This document shows positions 22,083-35,170 of a stretch of DNA of 64,000 bases, piece after piece (the stretch's first letter is position 1; each line of letters begins with the position of its first letter). The position numbers and the translations under genes are program-made. Below the pieces are notes generated by a model. The model worked only from the letters and a program-made list of their open reading frames with translations. It did no database searches and was not told where the DNA came from. The stretch is from Apiospora phragmitis. Taxonomy: Eukaryota; Ascomycota; Sordariomycetes; Amphisphaeriales; Apiosporaceae. The DNA is taken from contig JAQQWL010000008.1 in the NCBI GenBank assembly GCA_038363925.1, positions 868,001-932,000 of the forward strand, given 5' to 3'.

Positions 22083-25000
22083 CTGGACGTTTCTTAAAGG
22101 GGGGATTCGGAGGGGAGTTGATATGCATGTGATTTAATGTAGGAAGCGAAGTGGGTAGACTGATCTTTGTTGAAAACCAGGCAAACGAAGGTTCCATGTT
22201 ATGAGGCTAAGCTTAGCGGTATGGTCTATGGAGAACCAATGTCCCAACCCCTTCCAGTGTTACATTTCTCGATTCAGAGCAAGCTGCGCAGCTACCCTTC
22301 CTTGTGGAAATCTCACCTGCCACGGCCAACAACATAATATATAAAATGTGTCGACGATGCTTGGAGGCTGGCCGTGGCGAAGAGTCAAACTACCACGTGG
22401 CAGCTAACGTCCTCTGGGGTAAATTGCCGCATTGTCGAACTTCTTATCAGACTTTGTATCAAACGGAGCCAGAGGAACAAAACTTTTACTACTTGCCATC
22501 TTAACCGGCTGCATGGCCCTCAAAGTTTAATCAGCATGGCGGAAGTAATTGGAATTTGAGACAAAGCCCATATCAAATCCTCATCTTTGGTGGGTGGTTG
22601 GTTTTTTTCATTGACAGTTGGATTACCACCCAGCAAGGCAAAGTTTAACTCTTGCATGAAGTATTGCGCTAAATAACTGTATTTGCCTGACCTTTCACTC
22701 GTTGTTCGGGCTCGCTGTGAAGGAAACATTCTAAGTGAGCCCGGGGATCGAAAGCAGCCTAGTTGGGATTGGTCAACCTCCCGGTGTTCAGGCCTTCTAG
22801 CACTTCAGATAGGTTCATACAGATGGGACGGTGTTTTCAGAAAACATCGGTAACACACTGTGTTTTGGTGTGAAAGCTATGCTGCACACTACTGTAATAC
22901 CTGGTCTGGGGAGTTAAACATATGCATGTTGGGTCGTAGAGTTGTCATTGCTCTTCCCCTCCTTCACAGTCTAGAAAGGAAGTCTGTGGGCAAGAGATCG
23001 ACATATTAGCAGATGTCATAGGAAACTTTGGCGCCACTGACTGGGAATGGCAGGGAATGAAGCACGGGAGGCACGGGAGGCACGGGAGGCAAAATCACGG
23101 ACATGCACGTATGCCATGATGTTTGTTGGTTGGACTTGACGCCCCCTTTTTTTCCTCCATCTCACTGCTAGCTGGGTTTGGTTTGGTTGATGGAGATCTT
23201 CGATCTCAAAGGTATCATCTTTGATAGAGACCTCCTTCGTTTCTAGAATAGTGACGTAGGAGACTGGGGCTTTGGTAGTATGTTTATGCAGTACTCAGTC
23301 TGTGGTAGGTGATGTATATGTAGCCGTATCTGTGGGTATTTATGCATGTACGCTATATCTTTGACGTTATAGGACCAGTGTTCGAGCGATAGAGACAAGG
23401 ACATACCAACAACGCCTATGTCAGGAAATCCAACCTCACTGTACAACCCCATACCAACCCAAGTCAAGTGTTGGGTTCTGTATGGCGTTCTGATTGGCTC
23501 TACAACGGACGAAGATCCTCTACAAATTTGCGTATATATGTTTTTCCCGTCATTGGGGGTGGCTGTGAGATAGTGGTAAGACCACCTTCCGGATTCAGGT
23601 GTGAAGAAGACACGGTTCTTCAACACTTGGCGGCGTTGCTTGCTGTGCACAAGGCGACAAGACAAGCACTGATGGCATGTCTCAATGTCGGATGAAAGAT
23701 AACAATTGGCTGTCTTGAACGTTCAGGGCTCAGGACTCAGGACCTCGCAGAGTGGGAGGGAACATCAGCCAAATCGGAGACAACATGAAGCAACACCAGC
23801 CTGGTCTCTCGGCCGCGCTTTAAAAGAAACTCGAGTTCTCTCTCTCTCTCGAACGTTCAGCCGAGCTTCTAAGTAGGAATTGTTTCATTTGTAGATGATA
23901 AGAACTCCTAGTTGTGTCAACCCAACGATTTTGAGATGGGCTGATATCTAGGCCCCCCTAATAAGCCTCACTCGCCTGCCTACCGCCCAGCACCAACTAC
24001 CGGGGTTTCAGAAGGAATTGTTGGTCCTCTTCTCATCTCATCGATAGATCACCGTCAGTCTGTTGTGCGGGAGAATGCGCAAACAGTACATGCAGTACTG
24101 TAAACAGCCCAACACACAAGTGCTTGGAGATATGTGAGTTCTTGACTCGCTCTGGTGTCAACTAAACTACGCAGACGCATAAGCTTCCGCCCCATCGGGT
24201 GACAGGCCACACTATGTAACCATCGTCTGCTTGGCTCTTTGCCCCCCGGTAACAGACGCCAGATAATGAAGCAGAGGAGCTATGACGGTGAAGATTGCCG
24301 AGGCCAAGATTCCTACCTTGCCGAACATCCCAGGCGCGACGAAACACCAGCGCAGTATCAACCTGTCAGCAAGGGGCGGCTGGTCTTGCACTAGAGAAGT
24401 CAAAGGAGGCGCGAACCTTTTGTTGCTCAGCCGCGCGCATATACTTTAGCTGGTTTCGAGAACTGTCCAGAAACGACGTCCCGCCTAGGAGAGGCGGAGC
24501 GGAAGAAGCACATGCAAATAAACATCGCCACGATCCACGGAAAGGGCACTAAGGAACCAGCACGGCGATCTGATAAGGATTAATGAGATTCCGAGTAATT
24601 TTTGACCGATGCAGGTAACAAAGGACCATTCCCCAAGATACGAGGACGGAGTATATGCCCCGCGGCACTGATTCGTCCCAAGTCGAATCAAGTCGGCCAG
24701 CCAGCAGAGCCAGAGCTAGAGCCAGATACAGGCAATACGGGCAGTGCCATAGTCCTAGCTGGGAGAAGCATACTGCCCAGCCCCAGGCACCCAGCGTCTC
24801 TCATAGCCATTATCAGATGGCCAGGAGACAATGAAGCAGACTGGGCGGGAGGAGTGAAGCCCGCGCCACCGCCTGCCCTTCAGTGGCCTGTGAATATAGT
24901 TGAACGAATTCCCGCCAGACAACCTTGCCCCATGGACCATATGCATTTCTCTTTCAACTTCCCTTCCCGACTTCCGTCCCACTCCCCCCCCTCCCCCCAA

Positions 25001-25400
25001 CCCTACATACTAGTTGTCTCACAATCAGTTCCCCCACCCCTGCAAATAAGCCCACGTACCCCTGATGCGCATCATCGTCCTTTTCAACTCTACCAATCGG
25101 AACCTCCCACTAATCATACCCTTCACCATTGCACGACTGAACCCCTGTGGCGGCTTCTACTACCACTCGGCGCTTGTCACAAGTTGTCACAATAGCTATT
25201 CCCTGTTCGCTTCACAAGCCGCGGCTCGCGCGTGAAAGCCCGACGACATAAAATCCACACGGGCCCTTGGGTCTGGACTGTTCCCGCTTGTCTAGCTAAC
25301 GTCAGTGACGCCAGAAAGACAAGTACACACCACTCGCACACACTGAAACAACCACTGACGAGATAGAGTCATCGCGTGGTAACCCAATACGAAGACAAGC
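22083..25400. other. Long intergenic region upstream of the second Zn2Cys6 gene
   Basis: 3.3 kb. It contains a perfect 9-bp triplicate (23062-23088), CT runs near 23837-23850 and pyrimidine-rich leader sequence before 25401. The longest open stretch (24602-25195) is Pro/Ser-rich leader sequence with no domain and is not called as a gene. Confidence 0.5.
23062..23088. repeat. Short tandem repeat, 9-bp unit x3
   Basis: GCACGGGAG is repeated three times without mismatch, followed by GC of a fourth unit. Confidence 0.9.
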
Positions 25401-27100
25401 ATGCCTCCACGGAGATCACACAAGAAGTCGCGGAATGGGTGTAAGCGGTGTAAATCCCGGAAGATTAAGGTGAGGAGAAAGCCGCAACTCTGCCCGCCGC
25501 CCACAGCCTGAGTGCATTGCTTACCGTGTCCTCCGCACAGTGCGACGAAGTTTATCCATCCTGTGGCAACTGTGTCAAGCATGGCGTGTCCTGCGACTTC
25601 GAGAACAGCAATTTCCTGGTCGTACCCGAGATCCCGTCACCTCCAGGAGGTTACTACTACGCAAGTCCAGTGTCCAGCAACCACGACCGAAGCATTTGTG
25701 GTAGTGGCGCCTGGGCCACGGCATCACCATCGGCGACGTCATGCGGCAGCGCGCCCCTGACCCTTTACCGTCAGCCGTCGGTGCCGTATCCGATGCTCAG
25801 CCAGACGTCGGGGACGAACCGGATGCTCGAGCTGCGGCTGCTGCACCACTACACCACCTCGACATATAAGCACCTATCGGTCATGGGGCCCGGGAGCGAG
25901 ACCGTCTGGTGCGAGCGTGTGCCGCAGCTTGCCCTCTCGACCGCGGGCGGGTCATCATCAGACAGCAGTACAAACTTCCTCATGGATGTGTTGCTGGCCG
26001 TGTCAGCGTTGCACCTACGGACTGCATCTCCGAATGACCGCACGCTGATTCGGGCCAGTCATGCCTATACTGCTGCCGCGCTATCTGCATACAACGCTAG
26101 CCTCAGCCGGGGTATCAAGAAATCCAACGCCGAAGCGCTGTTAATAACGGCCCTCTTCATCACCTTCCAAGCCACCGCCTCCCGGGCACTCGGGGATGGT
26201 GATAGGGACAGCATGGTCGTCATCAAAAAAGAGCGCAAGTCCCCGTCCCCGGAGGAGGACCAGACATGGGCATACCACGGTGTTGAATGCCCCGAATATG
26301 AACTACCCCTGTCTTGGTTCTATTCATTCCAGGGCGTGAAAACAATTCTATCCGGCAGCTGGTCTTGGATCCAGAACAGCACGGTCCTCATCCCCATCAT
26401 CCAGTCGCTCCCGGGATTGGACGTCACGCTGAGCTCGGACAGGTCGACCTTCTTCGGATCACTCCTGGATGGACTGGTAGACGAGCTCGAAATCTTCGAG
26501 ATGGATCCAGCCTCACGCATATTGACCGAACAAGCCTACAACCACGCGGTAACCATGCTTAACTGGGCTCACCGGATACCGCATACAGGTGCACCTATAC
26601 TATTCATGTTTGCTGTATCGCGGCGATTCATCGAGCTGCTGGAGGCCCGGCGCCCACGTGCCCTAGTCATACTCGCCTGCCATTTCGCCCAGTTGAAAAG
26701 CCTCGACGGTGCGTGGTGGCTGCGTGGTCTTCCCAAGCGCGAAGTTACGGGCATAGTGTCACTGTTCGAAGAAGAGGTCGCCGACAGCTTGAAGAACAAG
26801 GCTTGGCGGGAGTGGCTCCAGTGGGCAGCGCGGGTGGCGCAGTATAACGGCGATGGCATGGTACCGGCTGAGATATGGGGCGTCGATTTGGCTCTTCACA
26901 ACGCACCGCCTTGTGGTGTCACCGGAGGTTCATTTGGCGGCGTGTCGCATGTTGAGTTGCTGACCTGCATGTTCAACAGTTTGACGACCTTCAAGGTCCA
27001 AACTTCGTGCCAGTCTAGAGCTGATGCCACTGACGTTATATTCACAACCGCCTCGTCCATGGTCATGGCCAACAGCTTGGTTGCTCCTCTGGTTGACTGA
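25401..27100 (+). CDS. Zn2Cys6 transcription factor, UPC2/sterol-uptake-regulator type
   Basis: Exon 1 25401-25469, intron 25470-25540 (71 nt, GTGAGG...CACAG), exon 2 25541-27100; 542 aa. The intron falls exactly inside the zinc cluster, between KIK and CDEVYPSC, as in many fungal regulators. The cluster CKRCKSRKIKC then CDEVYPSCGNC..C is CX2CX6CX6CX2CX6C, preceded by a basic stretch (PPRRSHKKSRNG). After a Ser/Pro linker comes an all-helical regulatory domain (RMLELRLLHHYTTSTYKHL, FLMDVLLAVSALHL, ALLITALFITFQA), the layout of UPC2/ECM22-type regulators (DUF3468-like). Target genes cannot be read from sequence, but the next two genes downstream are transporters on the same strand. Frame is clean. 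Confidence 0.88.
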
Positions 27101-27661
27101 GACAGCTTGCGATGGGGTGAAAAGATGCGAATCGAGCTTTCCATTGCTCCTTTGCGGTCCCCAAGCCGGCTCCAAATATTCAGCCCGACTACCAAGCTTA
27201 CAAAGTCCTTGGCAGCGGTTTGATTTGCGAAGTGGAGAATTAGACATCCTCTTTACTTGAATGACAGTTTCTGTTGAAAGCCATTGGAGCTTCTTTCTCG
27301 CACACCAAGGTACTAGGTACTATGCGCGTAGATTGCTTATGCAGATGAGCGTCGGGGATACAGAGAAGAAAACGAAGTCATTCACGGCCAATGGAGTGCA
27401 ACGCCTTCTCCGCTTGGATAAACGCTCGCTAGCGTCAATGTTAATTCACAGAGGAACCGCTGCGCCGGGGTCTTGGAGGTCACCATTTCAGCATGGTGAC
27501 GCAGCATGCCTACCCGCCCGAAATCATGATGATGTAGCTGTGGTGGGCAGAGACAGCGGGTTATAAGACCCTCCAGGCCGAATGTCTAAGCGCGGGAGGA
27601 TAAGAAAACTCACTCATTCTCAGGATACAGATAGCAAGACATCTGATACACAGCCGCCACC
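27101..27661. other. Intergenic, promoter of the GPR1-family gene
   Basis: 561 nt between two same-strand genes. Contains CACC directly before the ATG at 27662. No other gene seen. Confidence 0.5.
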
Positions 27662-28538
27662 ATGTCCCTTGCCTCAACGATGGAAGACGAGAAGAGGCGC
27701 CGTGAGACGCTGGAGCAGCGCCCGGGGAGTTCAAATCTTCCTGCAGCCGATTGCGCCGCCAGGAGCTTTGGGCCTCGCGGGCTTTTCTGGCTCGACGTTC
27801 ATTGTAGCAAGCTACATAGCGAATTGGCGGGGAAACGCTGAATCGCCGATCATTTTCTTCCCCTTTGTCGGCATTTTTGGTGGCCTTGCCCAGTTCATTG
27901 CCGTTCTGTACGGTTTTCAGGCGCGCGATACCTTGGTTACCGTCATCAACATCATGTGGGGCTCCTTCTGGATGGCTATAGGCATCCTGTACGCTTTTGT
28001 GGTAAGTGACTCTCTCGCACCATACCGACAGGTTGCTGGCGTGTGGCATCAAGGTGGCTGATGATATCATGAGCAGGCGGCTAAGGCTCTGGAGCCTCAT
28101 CAGGTCCACACTCAATTTCCCGAGTTGGCTATCTGGTTCGTGGTTCTGTGCGTTTTTACCTGGTCCTGTACGCTGGCGGCCACAGCGCGAGACATGGTGC
28201 TCACTGCCTGTCTGTTTTCGCTCGCCGTCGGGAGCACGATTGCTTGTTGCATGTTCGCCTACAACGGCGGCACCGGCTCGGCGTCAGGCGACGGCCTTCA
28301 TGGCGGCGTGACCCGGGGCATGAAGGCTGCGTCCTACTTCTGGATGCTGTCCGCACTGCTGGCGTGGTTGCGCGTCACGGTGTACTTGGTAGAAGAAGTT
28401 TACGGGCCGACCCATGCAATCACCAGGTTCTTCCCGATCGGACGCACGCCGCTGGAGAAGAGAGCTCCATATGTCATTCCGGGGCTGGGCGAGCCGGGCG
28501 TCAAGCGAGGAGTACCGAAACCACTAGCGGTCGAGTGA
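27662..28538 (+). CDS. GPR1/FUN34/YaaH (AceTr/Ato) family membrane protein
   Basis: Start ATG 27662 in good context (CACCATG). Exon 1 to 28001, intron 28002-28076 (75 nt, GTAAGT, CTGAT branch), exon 2 28077-28538. One extra G in 27724-27727 must be removed to join the start to the transmembrane frame, giving 266 aa. Six hydrophobic segments fit the family: residues include GALGLAGFSGSTFIVASYI, FFPFVGIFGGLAQFIAVLY, VINIMWGSFWMAIGILYAF, then LAIWFVVLCVFTW and ASYFWMLSALLAWLRVTVYL. Family members move acetate, ammonia or other small carboxylates across the plasma membrane. The family signature NPAPLGL near the first helix is here APPGALGL, so substrate may differ. It lies 560 nt after a regulator gene and 870 nt before an MFS gene, all on the same strand. 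Confidence 0.83.
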
Positions 28539-29404
28539 GGTGCCGAGTCTGGGGTAGCATAAGTTATCAAATCAAATCGGAGCCGAAGCCGAAGCCGCAG
28601 GGGAATCGTGGATGAGAAGAGACAGAAATGAAGATCAGTTTGCTTTGTACGCGCTTTCTCTCCATGTACGTGTACGTCATCCCTAGGCTGTTTTTGTGTG
28701 TGCACTACATGTAGGTAGGAGTCGCTTACATTTGAGATTGATCGGAATTCAAGATAGTACTTACGCCGATACAGTCCATAATAACATTGGTGCGCATTTG
28801 TTGGGAAAGTGCAGATGCTCGGTTTCATTCGCACTTGCCGAAATGTGCATGATCTGACAGAGGATTCGATCAATCCGATGAGTCAGATTGCCATGAGACG
28901 CGTGAGCAGGCTTCGTCAGTGCCAGCGCAGACAAAACATACGCAGCGATTGTTTTTGCGTGCCATGGTCGTTGTATGTCGGTTGTTCCAAGTCGAGGGAT
29001 GAGTTGTTGGGGCCAATGAGCACTTACAGCACAACCCAGATTGAGCAGCTCCATCCACCTTTCACGATGATGGCACGCATGCTTTTCGTAAACCATACGC
29101 TTCATACCGATAATCCTTTCCCGGGGAAATAAATATAGACAGATCATGCCTGTAAAATCCGGGTTGTTCCGTCACTGCAATCGTCGGGGCCTACGCAACG
29201 TGAAGTAGTCCGAGACAAGCCGCGGGAATCCTACGGAATCGGCAGGGGTGTCGAATCACCACCTATGGGGACTTTGGCCGAGCAAAACAAAGCAATAGAT
29301 AAGGCTCTTACTCGTCTTCCCGTGCTGAGATTCCATCGAGCTTTCGTTCATTGCATCCACTCCATTTTGTAATTCGCACAATCTTGTGTTTTATACGAGA
29401 AAGA
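28539..29404. other. Intergenic
   Basis: 866 nt between the GPR1-family gene and the MFS gene. Open stretches on both strands (about 28761-29147) have no domain character. Confidence 0.5.
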
Positions 29405-31213
29405 ATGAGCGACCGATATGGGCACGACTACGACGATACCGACATGGCGGTAGCAGAACCTGCCGAGGAGCGTAGGCTTCTCGGAGAGCCAGAGGAAGAC
29501 GCGGCGGCGGCGCCACCACCTCGGCACCGCCGGCGACCAGCACACCGGACGGCCTTCTCGACCACATCCATCAGGTCCATCGCCAGTATCCATGTTCCTA
29601 AAGTCCACAAGGGCGACACCATCGTCAATTTGTTGTGCGCCGTCCTCTTGGTTGCTTCGTCCGCCGGTGGCTTTCTCTCCATCCCCATGACCCGTCTCGT
29701 GGAGGATGCTGTCTGCCACAAGCACTATGAACAGATGCAGAGCGTCGACAGCCCCATCGACGAGAACTTGTGCAAGCTGGACAGCATCCAGTCCAAAGTG
29801 GCCTTCATCTTTGCCATGTATGAGCTGGTCCAATCGCTTTCTGGATTCCTTGCTGCATTCCCTTGGGGAATTGCGGCCGATCGGTAAGTCGAGCGCAGCT
29901 CTGCGATTTTTCGGCCCGTGCCGTTCGATCGTCGACTAAAACATATAAAAAATTAGACTCGGACGCAAACCGGTTGTCGGTCTTGCCATTACTGGCATGT
30001 GCCTAAGTAGCCTGTGGGTTATGATGGTTTTGGCTTGGTATACAGTGATACCCCTTTGGGTTCTCACCCTTGCAGGCGGCTTTCACTTCATCGGCGGCGG
30101 CAATGCAATGATAAGTGCCGCACTACTCAGTATGGTATCCGATGTGATTCCTGAGGAGAGACGGTGAGAATGCCCACAACATCCCCTTCCTTTTCCGCCA
30201 CTGGCTCCGGCAGCTGACTAGGTACACAGAGCTGTAGCTTTCATGCGCTTTCATGTGGCCGCCATCCTCGGCAACTTGGTCTCGCCAGCACTTTGCTCTC
30301 TCATGATTGCCAAGACCGGTCCTTGGCCTTGCCTGTGGGTCTCTATAGCTCTTATAATCACAGGGACGGCAGCCTTTATGTTCATTCCCGAAACGAGCTC
30401 TCATAAACAGCAAGGTGTCCAAGAAGGGGAGTCGAACCAGCCGGCTGGCTTTAAGGCTCACGTCGGACACATATACGACCGCTTGCTGGAATCCGTGTCG
30501 ATACTGAAGTCGACCTCTGTGACCATCCTCCTCGCGATATGCGTGGTCTCGATTCCCGTCTTCGTCGCGGTTCTCCAATTCTTGGTTCAGTTCGTTTCAA
30601 AGCGCTACAATTTGCCCATTGGCGACACAGGCTACGTACAGACGGCATACGGTATCGCTCAGGTCTTCCAGTCGCTTCTCGTCGTGCCCTACATCTCCAA
30701 GCTCCTCGTATTGGAATCCACGCCTTGGCCATTCAAGATGAAAGACGAGCGGACGAGAGACTTGTGGCTAGCTCGCTGGTCCTACGGCGCGCTGGTACTC
30801 GGGTTCCTCCTGATGGGCGCGGCGCCGTCGCTAGCCGTTTTTGTCTTCGGGCTGTTCGTGCTGTCGCTCGGGTCCGGCTTCAACTCGATCACCAGGAGTC
30901 TCATGAGCCTCTACGTGGACCCCGAGCACCGCTCCCGCTTGTTCAGTTTGGTGGGCATGGCCGAAGTGGCCGGGGCCATGTACGGCCCGCCCATGCTGGC
31001 CGGTCTCTTCGCCTTGGGCATGCGCCTGGGGGAGCCTGGATCGGACTACCATACTGGGGCATGGCGTGCCTGTGTCTGTTGGTCATTGGTGCCCTCTCGT
31101 TTGTCAGGGTGCCCGTGATAGAAGAGAAGACGACGGCGCCGCCTCGGAGCACACACAAGAAGAGGCGCGCTAAGGCTTACTACCTGCAACTCTTCGTCAC
31201 ATCTGGTTTCTGA
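29405..31213 (+). CDS. MFS transporter, 12-TM type, with one apparent indel
   Basis: Exons 29405-29883, 29957-30163 and 30230-31213 (introns 73 and 66 nt, donors GTAAGT and GTGAGA). The MFS motif A loop spans intron 1: PWGIAADRLGRKP. The cytosolic N-terminus is acidic then Arg-rich. The first helix (IVNLLCAVLLVASSAGGF) and a large loop with several Cys follow. Helices continue through LAGGFHFIGGGNAMISAALL and later GFLLMGAAPSLAVFVFGLFV. Near the end the frame changes at a run of five G (31028-31032). Adding one G gives GGAWIGLPYWGMACLCLLVI, the last helix, and 557 codons ending at TGA 31211-31213. Substrate unknown. Its loop pattern after helix 1 is closer to small-molecule/drug or folate-like exporters than to sugar porters, which is only my impression. 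Confidence 0.85.
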
Positions 31214-34200
31214 GGGGAAGTATCTTCTTTGTAATCGGGTAATATTTGTGTCAAACATGGGCTGTTGTACACTCGTTGGTGGCTTTCTTGTATTCTTTCT
31301 GGCAAAGACCTGGCATATAGGCGTTGGTAGAAGAGGGCATCAACAATCGGGACACTATTGGGCACATAATGAGTGATAGTAAACAAAATATCGAGAGAGA
31401 ACCTCAAATTTGAGGCTTACATTATCTCCTGGTCACTCTCATGCGATGCTGGTGTGTCATGCATATTCGTTGTTTGACGAGATGAGTATCTGGCAGCCTG
31501 GCTTTGTACCACGAGCGAGGCGATGACCATCGAGACGCCTGAAAATGCCACCAAGTCTCCTTGCGACGGTCTGCAGCTGTCTGCATATTCCCCGGCTCCC
31601 CTCTTTCTTTCTTTCGGTTGTGGTTGGTTGGTTGTCCAGGGGCACGTGTGCTCTAGCAAACAAGGCGAGCAAGGCATCATCTTGATGTGCGTTCTCGGTC
31701 ATCTCCTTGAATGAAAATGCCAACTGAAAGTCACAGCGCGCTTGCGCCACCTGCGATGTAGTCCGGACAAGGCTGGCGGTACATCTGGAGCGTGCAAAGC
31801 AAACACATGAAGGTAATAGGGCAACACAGACGTTCTGCAATGTAATTTCAAAGATCAATTGGTATACGATGCAAGTCAGCAAGCAAGGGGTATATGAGAA
31901 TGCCTCTCCTATCAATGACATGAGGCAGGCATCCTAGTTCGGAATCCCAGCCGTCAGGGGACGGACATTATGTGGTGAAGTCCAGGATTTTATTGGAAAA
32001 TCTTCAGATACACATACAGTATATATACCTTGACGAAGTGAGATGAGAGGGTCTCGAGTAAAAACGTACATCTCTGCGAGCCCATCCATCGTCAGGGGGA
32101 CAATTTACATGAGCGGACCAAAGACACTATCGTATGCAGCCGGCAACGGGATCATGACAGCGGCGCGGGCAGCGGATTGTGAGATGGTAGCGCGGATGCA
32201 TCTGATCGCTTCTGAGCAAGGATATCTATCTTTGCTGGGCAGCATTAGATTTGCTTTCATATGCAAGGAAGTACATAAGTATTAATCATTATGCACTTAC
32301 TGTTAGATCTGGGGTAGCATTTGGTAAACCCCTACCCACTTCACATGACGGGGATCTAGTGCGGACCCATGTCTGTGATCACATTCGGTTGCAGCATGCC
32401 GGCATGGTTGCCATCACACATAACGCCAAGGCCATGAGGAGATTAGCCTATCGTATCAGCGTAGCATGTATCTCAAATATCATCAGATACTTACATATGT
32501 CGTCTCCATAACAACCCCTGTCAGGCCGGCCTTCACCAGCGTTACCTAGTCCCCCTCCCACCAAGCCACCCACAGCTCACTACCCGGGGCGGCTATGCTG
32601 TTCCCGGTGGTATCTGCTGGGAAGAAGCCAGTAGGGTACAGACCCGAATTCCGAGTATCGACACCCTCCATGTGCTCTACCCCAGGCAAGCCCACCTCTT
32701 TAGGCGGATTTATCGCGGGGATAAGAAGCAAAGCCCCTCGATCCTCATGTTGATCTGACATGGGGGTTTGTCCTCGCCAGCCACCAGGGTCTCGTGTCGG
32801 GATTCTCCCGACGAATCCGCAGGTAAGTGTTAAAAGTACGGATACTGCATGAAGATACGCCAAAAGTTCTGGCTAAAGGTGACAGTGGCGCACTACTTCA
32901 GCCCAATAATTTCTCGGCAGCCAACATCTAGAAGACGTGGTGCTCAAGCCACGAGGGGATGAGGCAGCCGTGGTCCGAGCTACCATGTTCGGCAGTGATG
33001 GCTATTGGGCAGGTAAGCGCAGCCCGGCCTAAGGATCCAGTGTTGACCATCATCATTTCAGGATAGCAGCAGGGGGAAACCTCATTACGGTCACGATGGT
33101 AGTTATTCGCGCGGCATCATAGGCTCCGGCACCCGGGTGAGTTGCAAGCTCGGTTCCAAACGTTACATATAGGTACTTGGAGAGTGTGTAGTGGCGATCA
33201 TTGCATATTCTGGCCTGCTCGCCCCCTGCTTATAAGTGGTAATTAACATACGTCTTCTTCGATCCTCGCAGTCGGCGTGCCAGACGGCCATCGAGCTTGG
33301 CAAAGCCCGCTAAGAGGTGCATGATGTAGGATCCAACGAATCCACGACCTGAGAATCACGGTGTTTCGTTATCAACGTACGTGGGATATCTAATTTGTCT
33401 GACAACAGTGAGTGTGTCTGATATAATGCCAGCTGATCTTGAAAAAGTCCCAGCACGCCAACGAGGAGCAGAGCCCAGCCAGATCAGATGTATTAGTTTG
33501 CTGCAGCCGCAAGCCGTCATCTTGCCTTGATACAAACACATATGATGTGCTCTTGTCTGGCAAATCGAGTCTCCCGTGCAGGCTGCGGCGACCAAACTTT
33601 CAAGCGCTTCGAGAACGAAGCCATCAATGTGCGTCAGAGTTTGACGTCCAAACCGTCACTTCATCGGCTTTATTACGGGGAGTTGTCAGTTGGGCTCGAA
33701 ACTGTAAGCATTCAGCCCAACAACATACGATTTGACGTCTTCGAAGAAGTGCGGAGACGAGATGATTGCCTTCTATGGTAGGTGGTATCGGCTAGGCTGA
33801 GATTTTCTGTTGGGTTGGAGAAAGTGATTTTGTGAGTCGATGAACCTGCCCTCTGGGACCCTGCCATTGCAGCAACGTCTATCGTCGACAGGGCATGGCA
33901 AGCAGCAAGGACGGCGAATCCGTATGCACGTGGACGAAAAGGGACGAGGGAATAAGGAAACATGCCGAGACTTTCCTCCCTAGCGACGATTGGTACATGC
34001 ATATGTAGATAGATATCCGTAAATGACCTTCACTTGGTCATGCTGAGGGGACCTTGGGACCTCATGGGTTGATGTGACGAAGAAGTTGAAACCTGGTCTC
34101 TGTACGGTACCAGATTTGGCACGCAGCTGAATCTTGCAGCGTTAATCTGATAGATGTATCGGTTTTCATGGTCCCCAGTGGTTCGGCTAACATACCTATT

Positions 34201-35170
34201 TTTGTTTCTTTTGAACGCCCTTAGGACCAAGGACCTCGGCCAGAACTCGGCATCTGTTTTGGCAGCCTCGAGAGTAGGCGTATATTGGCACCTTCATATC
34301 TTCCAAGGTAATAAATCGTACATGCTTCTTGACTGGGGTAGTTGGCGTAATACCGCATGAGGACCCTTTGCTTCTTTGACAACCCCCCCCCCACGCGGAG
34401 CCACGGCTACGTCCCGGATTTCTTACACCAAATGCAGAAGCCCTGCAATTCTACGTACATGGCGAACTTGTTATTGTTCGGTATCCAGAGACCTTGGAGC
34501 CAAGTTGGTGAGTCTTTAATGGCCCGTGGGCAGACCTTGGCGATTGACGATGGTTCACCAACCTATGATGATCCGCGACTTGCACACTAGATCGGCAACG
34601 ACATGCAGCTCCCTTGCCAGGGGCAGCCCTGCAATAGGGAAAGGGATCGTTACTGGGTTGGGGGTGTTCCAGCCTGCTGCAAATGACTGAGCTCCGCAGG
34701 AAGCCATTGTACCTACCTGAAGGAAGGGAACGGTCCGGTTTGGCAGAACTCGCGATTTGGGAACAAGGTTGCAATCGTAGTCATAGCCCATTCGAGTAGC
34801 CACGCTGAGACTGGGGTACATACAGCCCTGGGGACCTTGATGAAGACGAAATGCGAACCAGATGGGGAGCCGGTGTGTCACGCCAATGGCACCACGATAC
34901 ATCGATACGCCAGTCACTCTCCTCGAGCCCTCCTTCTGGCATATATATGTCACGATAGTCACGCAGTTCTCCTGTCTGCCTGCGACTCCATCATATCAAC
35001 CCTCGAAGTTTCAACCATCGACGACACATGAGGCACACCAAACAGTGGCTTACATGTGTCACTTCCATCAACCCATCGTCCTTCTCCCTCCACTGAATCA
35101 ATATACATTCATATAGTCTATATATCGGTATAGTCTACATATCCTCTTTCTCAACTCGACTTTACACGAG
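31214..35170. other. Gene-poor intergenic region
   Basis: About 4 kb. Open stretches on both strands stay below about 160 codons, overlap each other, and have no domain or codon pattern. A C run lies at about 34383-34391. The last 150 nt form the pyrimidine/AT-rich leader of the next gene. No tRNA or mobile element recognised. Confidence 0.5.

Noticed and set aside
24602..25195. 197-codon open frame before the UPC2-type regulator
   Set aside because: Pro/Ser-rich pyrimidine leader sequence, no domain, ends just before the regulator promoter; reads as non-coding.
25401..31213. Secondary-metabolite gene cluster
   Set aside because: A regulator and two transporters are present but there is no polyketide, peptide, terpene or tailoring enzyme nearby.
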